From Acidimicrobiia bacterium (GTDB lineage Bacteria; Actinomycetota; Acidimicrobiia; Acidimicrobiales; Poriferisodalaceae): a DNA stretch of 38,299 nucleotides. The translations under genes were made by a program, and so were the position numbers. This document shows positions 32,757 to 38,299 of this stretch, in pieces (positions within the stretch are counted from its first letter, which is position 1; each line of letters begins with the position of its first letter). The notes beneath the pieces were generated by a model. It was not told the DNA's origin, did no database searches, and saw only the letters and a list, made by a program, of their open reading frames with translations. The stretch is from positions 1-38,299 of the forward strand of contig JAJDTF010000070.1 in NCBI GenBank assembly GCA_022827265.1, given 5' to 3'.

Positions 32757-33989
32757 ATGACTTTGCACGACGAGGCTAGTCCGGAGACTGCCCTCGATGA
32801 AGGCATCGAAGATGCCGGGTTTGACCGGCGATCGTTCCTCAAGGCCGGTCTCGGCGTTGCCGGATTCGCGGCGGCCGCGACGGTGCTCAACGCCTGTACC
32901 TCCGATGACGGAGACACAGCAGCGACGACCTCCGAAGGCCCTGCCGCCACCGACGCGCCGGCCACCTCGGTGGCGCTCACTCAGGACGGTCCAGAGATCG
33001 AGTGGGAGATGGCGACCAGCTGGCCGGCGGCGCTGGTGACGCTGTTCGGTTCGGCTCAGTCGTTCGCTGAGCAGGTGAGCCGGCTCACCGGCGGCAGGTT
33101 CAAGATCAATCCTCGACCGGCTGGCGAGATCGTGGGCGGGCTCGAGGTGCTGCCCACCGTCCGAGACGTCGGTGTGCAGGCCGGCCACACGGCGTCGTAT
33201 TACTACGTGGGCCTCAGCCCCGTGCAGCAGTTCGGCACCGCGGTCCCGTTCGGGCTGACGCAGCGCCAGCAGAACGCCTGGCTGTACAAGGGCGGCGGGC
33301 TGGACATGCTCAACGAGTTCTACGCCGAGGAGCACGGCGTGATCGCCTTCCCGGCCGGCGGTACGGGCTGCCAGATGGGCGGCTGGTTCACCAAGGAACT
33401 CAACTCGGTCGCCGACTTGCAGGGCTTGAAGATGCGCATTCCCGGCCTGGCCGGCCGGGTGCTGCAGAACCTGGGCGGCGAGCAAGTCACACTGGCCGGC
33501 GGTGAGATCCTGCCGGCGATCCAGCAAGGTGCCATCGACGGCGCCGAGTTCGTGGGCCCGACCGACGACCTCATTCTGGGCCTGGATCAATTCAACGGCG
33601 ACCTGTTCTACTACCACCCCGGCTGGTGGGAGCCCGGCACCGCAGTGGAGGTGCAGTTCCCGCTGTCGCTGTGGAACGACCTGCCTGCGGAATACCAGGC
33701 CGCAATCGAGATCGCCGCAGCGTCCACGAACATCGGCACCATCGCCGACTACGACGTGCGCAACCAGGCCGACCTGCAGCGGGTGAAGGAATTCGCCAGC
33801 ATCCGGCAGTTCCCGGACGACATGATGGCTGCGTTCAAGGAAGAGACCGAGAACGTGCTGGACGCGGTGGCGGCGGACGACGCCCGCTTCGCTGCGATCT
33901 TGGCGCCGTGGCGGTCGTTCCGCGACGGCATCGCCGAGTGGCACGGCCTCGCCGAGCGTTCCTTCCTGGACCAGCAGACACAGATCTAG
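32757..33989 (+). CDS. TRAP transporter substrate-binding protein (DctP family, TakP-like)
   Basis: A 410-residue exported binding protein. A twin-arginine signal (DRRSFLKAG, R24-R25) is followed by a lipobox-like VLNAC (Cys47), so it is probably a Tat-exported lipoprotein. The mature part matches the 2-oxoacid-binding TakP branch: WEMATSWP, VPFGLTQRQQNAWLYKGGG, GGTGCQMGGWF, LKMRIPGLAGRVL, GAEFVGPTDDL and YYHPGWWEPGTAVE. A 2-oxoacid or hydroxyacid such as pyruvate or lactate is the likely ligand (inference from family). ATG 32757 has GGGGAGG 8 nt upstream. It is the last gene of Q-M-P, whereas the binding protein is often first. Confidence 0.9.
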   Translation: MTLHDEASPETALDEGIEDAGFDRRSFLKAGLGVAGFAAAATVLNACTSDDGDTAATTSEGPAATDAPATSVALTQDGPEIEWEMATSWPAALVTLFGSAQSFAEQVSRLTGGRFKINPRPAGEIVGGLEVLPTVRDVGVQAGHTASYYYVGLSPVQQFGTAVPFGLTQRQQNAWLYKGGGLDMLNEFYAEEHGVIAFPAGGTGCQMGGWFTKELNSVADLQGLKMRIPGLAGRVLQNLGGEQVTLAGGEILPAIQQGAIDGAEFVGPTDDLILGLDQFNGDLFYYHPGWWEPGTAVEVQFPLSLWNDLPAEYQAAIEIAAASTNIGTIADYDVRNQADLQRVKEFASIRQFPDDMMAAFKEETENVLDAVAADDARFAAILAPWRSFRDGIAEWHGLAERSFLDQQTQI

Positions 33990-34101
33990 CGCCGAGTCCG
34001 GCGCTGCTGGTCAACGCCGGACCGGCAACCGGTATCGCGGCTTCGCGCAGTTGACGCGCAGCCGTCGTCGGGGGCGGATCGGCTCCACCTAGCCTGCCGC
34101 T

Positions 34102-35031
34102 GTGCATCCGTTCAGATTCGGTGTCCAGTACGGCAAGCCAGAGAGCCCGGCGGCGTTCCGCGAGATGGCACGCAAGGTGGAGGATCTCGGCTACTCGACC
34201 TTGTTCTGCCACGACCATTTCTGGGACAGCTGGTCTCCCATCGTGCATCCCGCTGTTGCGGCGGAGATCACCACGACGCTGCACGTTGGGACGCTGGTGT
34301 ACGCGGCTGATTACCGGCACCCCGCGGTGCTGGCGAAGGATTTCGCCACGCTCGACCTGCTCGCAGAAGGCCGCACCGAGTTCGGCATCGGCGCCGGCTG
34401 GCTGACCGAGGACTACGAGCAGTCGGGCATCGAGTTGGACCGGCCCGGCGTGCGCATCGACCGCATGATCGAGGCGTTGGAGGTCATCAAGGGGCTGTGG
34501 CGGGGCGAGCCCTTTGACTACGAGGGCGAGCACTACCAGATCTCCGGCATGGTGGGCCGCCCGCTGCCCCACACGCCGGGCGGGCCGCCCGTCATCATCG
34601 GCGGCGGCGGCAAGCGGGTGCTGAGCGAGGCGGCACGGCTGGCCGACATCATCAGCCTGAACCCCAATCTGCGCTCGGGCACCGTGGGTCCCGATGCCGC
34701 CCGCAGCTCGGTGGCGGACAAGTTCGTCGAGCGCCGCCAGTGGATCGCCGATGCCGCCGGCGACCGCTTCGCCGACATCGAGATCCAGCTCAACACGTTC
34801 ATGGCGTTGGTGTCCGACGACGCCGACAGCTTCCTGGAGGAGTTCGCGCCCGGCTTCGGGCTGACGCTGGAGGAAGCCCGCGAGGTTCCCTTGGTTCTGG
34901 CCGGCACGGTCGACGACATCTGCGAGCAGCTGCATCACCACCGCGAGACCTACGGCGCCAGCTACATCATCATCCACGACCCCGAGGTCGATGCAATGGC
35001 GCCGGTGGTGGAGCGGCTCGCCGGCACCTGA
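34102..35031 (+). CDS. LLM class F420-dependent oxidoreductase
   Basis: A 309-residue luciferase-like TIM-barrel enzyme, probably using coenzyme F420. Features include RFGVQYGKPESPAAFREMARKVEDLGYSTLFCHDHF (start of the barrel), HPAVLAKDFATLDLLAEGRTEFGIGAGWLTEDYEQSGI and PPVIIGGGGKRVLSEAARLADIISLNPN. This resembles the MSMEG_2516-like subfamily. GTG 34102 is used. The gene is unlinked to the TRAP operon by function; a 112-bp gap separates them. Substrate is unknown. F420 use fits an actinobacterium. Confidence 0.87.
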   Translation: MHPFRFGVQYGKPESPAAFREMARKVEDLGYSTLFCHDHFWDSWSPIVHPAVAAEITTTLHVGTLVYAADYRHPAVLAKDFATLDLLAEGRTEFGIGAGWLTEDYEQSGIELDRPGVRIDRMIEALEVIKGLWRGEPFDYEGEHYQISGMVGRPLPHTPGGPPVIIGGGGKRVLSEAARLADIISLNPNLRSGTVGPDAARSSVADKFVERRQWIADAAGDRFADIEIQLNTFMALVSDDADSFLEEFAPGFGLTLEEAREVPLVLAGTVDDICEQLHHHRETYGASYIIIHDPEVDAMAPVVERLAGT

Positions 35032-35085
35032 GCGCTGTCACCCGGCGTGTCGCGCATGACGCGACTGCACTGCGACAATGAATCC

Positions 35086-35220
35086 ATGACATCGACGCAG
35101 GAAGACTCGACGCCCAAAAATGATGGTGACGCGGCTCGCGGCTCGCGCGAGGCTCAGCGACGCAGCCGCCGGCTGCCGTACGACTCAAGGCACTCGCTGC
35201 CCACTGACCCACGCCACTGA
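35086..35220 (+). CDS. possible 44-residue small basic protein
   Basis: ATG 35086 begins a 44-codon frame ending at TGA 35218-35220. The product is polar, with an Arg-rich middle (REAQRRSRRLPYDSRHS), and could be a nucleic-acid-binding peptide or the remnant of a longer gene. No ribosome binding site or family is evident. Confidence 0.25.
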   Translation: MTSTQEDSTPKNDGDAARGSREAQRRSRRLPYDSRHSLPTDPRH

Positions 35221-35342
35221 GAAGATCGCTTCGGGTCCTTCGAGGCACTGCCATTACGGTTTCCCTTGGCGCGCAGCAGTGGCCAAGCGGACAGCCTCAG
35301 ATGCGGGATTTGGTCTCATGTTCGGCACAGCATGGGGATGAT

Positions 35343-35361
35343 TCTCCTTTTGAACAGGAGA
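35343..35361. promoter_or_regulatory. upstream palindrome sharing the CTCTCC-type half-site
   Basis: TCTCCT (35343-35348) and AGGAGA (35356-35361) form a perfect 6-bp inverted repeat with a 7-nt spacer. It repeats the half-site seen in the larger palindrome at 35388-35415; 35344-35356 and 35410-35422 are near-identical direct repeats (CTCCTT, T or C, TGAA). It is probably a second site for the same binding protein. Confidence 0.45.
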
Positions 35362-35387
35362 GCTACAGCCTTTTTTCTTCTGTTGTA

Positions 35388-35415
35388 AAGGAGAGTTTGC
35401 AGCTATACTCTCCTT
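35388..35415. promoter_or_regulatory. perfect 9-bp palindromic operator overlapping a promoter
   Basis: AAGGAGAGT (35388-35396) and ACTCTCCTT (35407-35415) are perfect inverted repeats with a 10-nt spacer. The right arm overlaps a good -10, TATACT (35404-35409). A -35 candidate is TTGTAA at 35383-35388 (15-bp spacing), or TGTTGT at 35381-35386 with 17 bp. The layout suggests repression of the ATPase gene at 35436, perhaps by its own product or an unlinked regulator. Confidence 0.55.
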
Positions 35416-35435
35416 CTGAAAAAGTGAGATAGCGC

Positions 35436-36854
35436 ATGGCTGCATCGCAGGGCTCGTCTGATGTCGGTGACCCTCGCAGTGGCGAGGATGTCGGCGGGGC
35501 GCGTGCGCGCTGGCGATTCGGGTTCTTCGACCAGCTTGCCGAACTGGGTGCGCCGGAGCGCCTCACACCACGGCGGATCACCGGCCGCGTCGAGTTCCCG
35601 GGGAAAGCGACGGCAGTGATCGGCATGCGTCGGGCGGGCAAGACGACGTTCCTGCACCAGATACGCAGCGAGCGCATCGCCGACGGCGTACCACCTGAGC
35701 AGCTGCCTTTCGTGACGCTCGAAGACGAACGCCTGACCGGGCTCGACGCTGTCGCGCTGGGCGCCCTGATCGACGAATACACCGATCACCTGCTGAGCGA
35801 GTCGGCGGCGGGCATCGAGGCGCCGCCGCTGACGTGGTTCCTCGACGAGATCCAGACAGTGCCGGGCTGGGAACGGCTGGTGCGCCGCCTGATCGACACG
35901 ACAGGCATCGAGGTGTTCGTATCGGGCTCGTCGGCGGCGCTCCTGTCGCAAGAGATCGCCACGGCGCTGCGCGGCCGGGCGTGGCAGGTGCTCGTTCATC
36001 CCTTCGGATTCGACGAGGCGCTCAGGCACAGCGGCGCACTCTGGCCGGTCCAGCCGCACGCGATGAACCGGGCCGACCGGGCGCGCATCGACGCAGCATT
36101 CGCCCGCTGGCTGACCGAAGGCGGCTTTCCCGAAGCCCAAGGCCTCGATGCGGCCAGCCGCAGGCGCCTGCTCACCGACTACGTCGATGTGGTCTTGCTG
36201 CGTGACGTGATCGACCGGCACGGCGTCACCAACGTGGCCGGGCTGCGCTGGCTGTCGCGGCACCTGCTCGCCAACGCGGGAGCGATGTTCAGCGTCGAGC
36301 GGTTCCACCGGGCACTGCGGTCACAGGGCATCGCCATCGCCCGCGACACCGTGCATCAGCACCTAGCGCACCTCGAGGACTGCTTCTTGGTGCGGACGGT
36401 GTGGATGGAATCCGGCTCGGAGCGCCAGCGCATGACGAACCCCCGCAAGTCGTACCCGATCGATGCCGGTCTCATCGGCGTCTTCGACCGCAGCGGGCGT
36501 GCCAATACCGGTCACGCACTCGAGACGGCGGTGCTCGTGGAGCTCGAGCGGCGCGGCAGCGAGGTCACCTATGTGCGGACGCCTGAGGGCTACGAGGTGG
36601 ACTTTCTGGCCCGGCACGCCGACGGCACCAGCGAACTGATCCAAGCGTGCGCCGATGCGTCTGATCCCTCGACTGCGGAGCGCGAGCTGCGAGCGCTTGC
36701 ATCCGCCTGTGATGTGCATCGGGGTGCCTCGGCCACGCTGCTGACGATGAACCGGGCGGGACTGCCTGACGATGCGCCCCGCGGCGTGCGGGGCAATGTG
36801 CGGGCGTGTGCTGCCCATGAGTGGATGCTCGAGGCCGCAGCCGGAGGGCGCTGA
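35436..36854 (+). CDS. AAA family ATPase with C-terminal DUF4143 domain (second copy type)
   Basis: A 472-residue AAA_14/DUF4143 protein. Walker A is GMRRAGKTT (about 63-71), Walker B is TWFLDEIQ, and the sensor-like strand is VFVSGSSAALLSQEIATALRGR. A winged-helix-like part (RFHRALRSQGIAIARDTVHQHLAHLEDCFLV) links to a DUF4143 nuclease-fold domain with VDFLARHADGTSELIQACAD, where Gln stands in the usual Lys position of ExK, a change seen often in this branch. ATG 35436 lies about 20 bp after the predicted transcription start. It shares only family-level motifs with the protein at 6665, so the two are not a recent duplication. Confidence 0.88.
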   Translation: MAASQGSSDVGDPRSGEDVGGARARWRFGFFDQLAELGAPERLTPRRITGRVEFPGKATAVIGMRRAGKTTFLHQIRSERIADGVPPEQLPFVTLEDERLTGLDAVALGALIDEYTDHLLSESAAGIEAPPLTWFLDEIQTVPGWERLVRRLIDTTGIEVFVSGSSAALLSQEIATALRGRAWQVLVHPFGFDEALRHSGALWPVQPHAMNRADRARIDAAFARWLTEGGFPEAQGLDAASRRRLLTDYVDVVLLRDVIDRHGVTNVAGLRWLSRHLLANAGAMFSVERFHRALRSQGIAIARDTVHQHLAHLEDCFLVRTVWMESGSERQRMTNPRKSYPIDAGLIGVFDRSGRANTGHALETAVLVELERRGSEVTYVRTPEGYEVDFLARHADGTSELIQACADASDPSTAERELRALASACDVHRGASATLLTMNRAGLPDDAPRGVRGNVRACAAHEWMLEAAAGGR

Positions 36855-36989
36855 GAGGCCGGTGACGAAGCGATCGTCTCCGGACACGAGGGCTGCTCGA
36901 CAATGAGCGCTCCGTCCCGGGTCGCAACCCGGCCCGAGCGGCTGACCCCGAGATCATGACTGTCACACCGCCTGCGTAGTGTCGCCCTC

Positions 36990-38299
36990 GTGAGCGATCT
37001 GACGGCTGCGGCCGTGCGTGGAGCTGCAGACGGCGGCGGGGCTCGGGCCTGGCACGACGGCAGCGGGCTGCAGGTGGTGCCGGTGGAGTTCGGCGAGCCC
37101 GCCCGGCAGGCGCTCGTCGAGCTCGTGTCCGAGGCCAAGGCGTCCGATCCGCTGGCGCCGGTGACGGTGATCGTCTCGTCGAATCCGGCGCGTGTGGAAT
37201 TGCGGCGGGCGGTGGCGCGCAGCGCATCGCTGCAGCCGGGCAATGGCGTGCGTGGTGTGGCCGCGCTCGAAACGCTCACTCTGGCGTCGCTGGCCGAGCG
37301 GTTGGTCGCAGAACCGCGCAAGCGAGCGGGCGACCTGATCATCGAGGCAGCGTTTCGCAACGAGCTGCGGGAGGCGCCGGGGCTGTTCGAGCCGGTGGCC
37401 GAGCACCCGCAGACCGTTGCTGCGCTTGCCCAAGCGTTCGGTGAGGTGCGTGAGCTGGACGCCGATGAGCAGCGACGCCTGGGCGCGCAGTCCGGTCGCG
37501 CTGCGACGGTGGTGGAGTTGTGCCAGCGGGTCCATGCTGCGTTGCGCTCAGAGTGGTTCGACACAGCCGAGCTGCTCGACGCTGCTGCCGCCGCCGTGGG
37601 CACCGACGCCGGGGCGCAGGTGCTCGGCGACTTAGGGCGGCTCGTGCTGTACCTGCCCCGGCGCCTGTCGGCGAGCGAGGCCCGGCTGGTGGGCGCGCTC
37701 GCCCGCCGCTGCGCTGCGGAGCCAGACCTGCCTTTGCTCATCGGGGTCACCGGCGACGATTCGGCCAACAGCGCTGCCCGTGCGGTGTGCGCCTGTCTCG
37801 GCACCACGCTGCCGACGCTGGGGCCTGCTTCGCCAGGGCCGGCTGCGCCGGAGGTAGCGACGGCGCAGCGGGTGATCAGCGTGACCGATCCTGACGAGGA
37901 GGCCCGTACGGTGCTGCGGTCGGTCATGGCCGACCTCGACGCCGGGCTCGCGGCGTCGGACATCGCCGTGTTCTACGGCCCGGATTCGCCCTACGGCCGC
38001 ACGTTCGAGGAACAATTCGAAGCAGCGGGCATCAGCACCTACGGCAGCACGGCGCGCACGCTCGCCGAATCGACCTACGGGCAGTTCGCACTGCGGTTCA
38101 TCGCATTGGCCGACGCCGGGCTGGCCGACCCTCGCCTGGCCCGCCGAGACGTCTTCGACCTGCTGGGGGGCGCGCAGGTGCCTCGCAGCGGGGCGGGCGA
38201 ACGCCGTGGCGGCGAGAGCTTCTTCATTCCCGACTCGAAGTGGGAGCACCTGGCGCGTGCTGCCCGCGTCACCGGCGGCGGCGACTGGGGGGTCCGGCT
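36990..38299 (+). CDS. AddB-like helicase/exonuclease family protein, 3'-truncated by the window edge
   Basis: GTG 36990 begins a frame open to the last base (436 codons visible). The sequence resembles the N-terminal part of actinobacterial proteins related to AddB/RecB-family nucleases: a PVTVIVSSNPARVELRRAVAR segment in the place of Walker A but without GKT, LETLTLASLAERLV, and the later SVTDPDEEARTVLRSVMADLDAGLAASDIAVFYGP and YGSTARTLAESTYGQFALRFI parts. The PD-(D/E)XK nuclease domain would lie beyond the window. The missing P-loop suggests an inactive helicase domain, as in AddB. A partner helicase/nuclease is expected downstream. There is a 135-bp gap to the ATPase gene. Confidence 0.7.
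   Translation, partial: MSDLTAAAVRGAADGGGARAWHDGSGLQVVPVEFGEPARQALVELVSEAKASDPLAPVTVIVSSNPARVELRRAVARSASLQPGNGVRGVAALETLTLASLAERLVAEPRKRAGDLIIEAAFRNELREAPGLFEPVAEHPQTVAALAQAFGEVRELDADEQRRLGAQSGRAATVVELCQRVHAALRSEWFDTAELLDAAAAAVGTDAGAQVLGDLGRLVLYLPRRLSASEARLVGALARRCAAEPDLPLLIGVTGDDSANSAARAVCACLGTTLPTLGPASPGPAAPEVATAQRVISVTDPDEEARTVLRSVMADLDAGLAASDIAVFYGPDSPYGRTFEEQFEAAGISTYGSTARTLAESTYGQFALRFIALADAGLADPRLARRDVFDLLGGAQVPRSGAGERRGGESFFIPDSKWEHLARAARVTGGGDWGVR

Larger units (their letters stand above)
35032..35435. other. 404-bp intergenic stretch with a small ORF and an AT-rich promoter
   Basis: This gap lies between the LLM enzyme and the second AAA/DUF4143 gene. It holds a possible 44-codon ORF (35086-35220) and, at 35343-35435, an AT-rich region with palindromes and a likely promoter. 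I see nothing in 35221-35342. Confidence 0.6.

Overview
The window is GC-rich throughout, with frequent GTG starts and dense 4-bp gene overlaps. It encodes an F420-type luciferase-like oxidoreductase, a cell-wall-binding-repeat-2 (CWB2) surface protein, RmuC, RsgA, two crotonase-family proteins, a CaiB-type CoA transferase and a TRAP transporter. This set fits an actinobacterium with acyl-CoA and aromatic catabolism. Acidimicrobiia is my best guess, but this is inferred from gene content only. I saw no rRNA, tRNA, CRISPR array or insertion sequence.

Layout. 1-1397: end of a Cys/His-rich repeat protein with two membrane segments, coupled to a small membrane protein. 1787-3502: two crotonase-family genes. 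3536-7822 (minus): RsgA, an oligopeptide-type ABC lipoprotein and an AAA/DUF4143 ATPase behind an AT-rich upstream patch. 8073-9359: rmuC. 9389-11731 (minus): an orphan molybdenum hydroxylase large subunit. 11900-14470 (minus): a four-gene phenylacetyl-CoA epoxidase operon in the order paaA-D-B-C, every junction a 4-bp overlap. 14552-19522 (minus): a 1656-residue secreted protein with three CWB2 units and twelve fibronectin III domains, each domain carrying a pair of cysteines. 19663-21785 (minus): a coupled MTA/SAH-deaminase-type amidohydrolase and a methylthioinosine-type phosphorylase. 21834-24469: LivH and LivM permeases, a 16-codon micro-ORF and a methyltransferase. 24544-26668: divergent SDR dehydrogenase and CoA transferase. 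26688-28323: a small accessory island (membrane protein and GIY-YIG-like protein) ending in what looks like the 3' tail of another CoA transferase. 28378-30173: a stress-domain/receiver fusion and a thioesterase, tail to tail. 30265-33989: a TRAP transporter in the order Q-M-P, probably for 2-oxoacids. 34102-35031: LLM oxidoreductase. 35343-36854: a second AAA/DUF4143 ATPase behind an AT-rich promoter that overlaps a perfect palindrome. 36990-end: 5' part of an AddB-like helicase/nuclease.

How the genes work together. Much of the window handles CoA thioesters and oxidised carbon: epoxidase, crotonases, CoA transferase, thioesterase, SDR and a 2-oxoacid TRAP importer. The deaminase/phosphorylase pair would salvage methylthioadenosine through the inosine form. 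The items most worth a second look are the Cys-paired FN3 array, the palindrome/promoter before 35436, the island with the CoA-transferase tail, and the unusual paa order.
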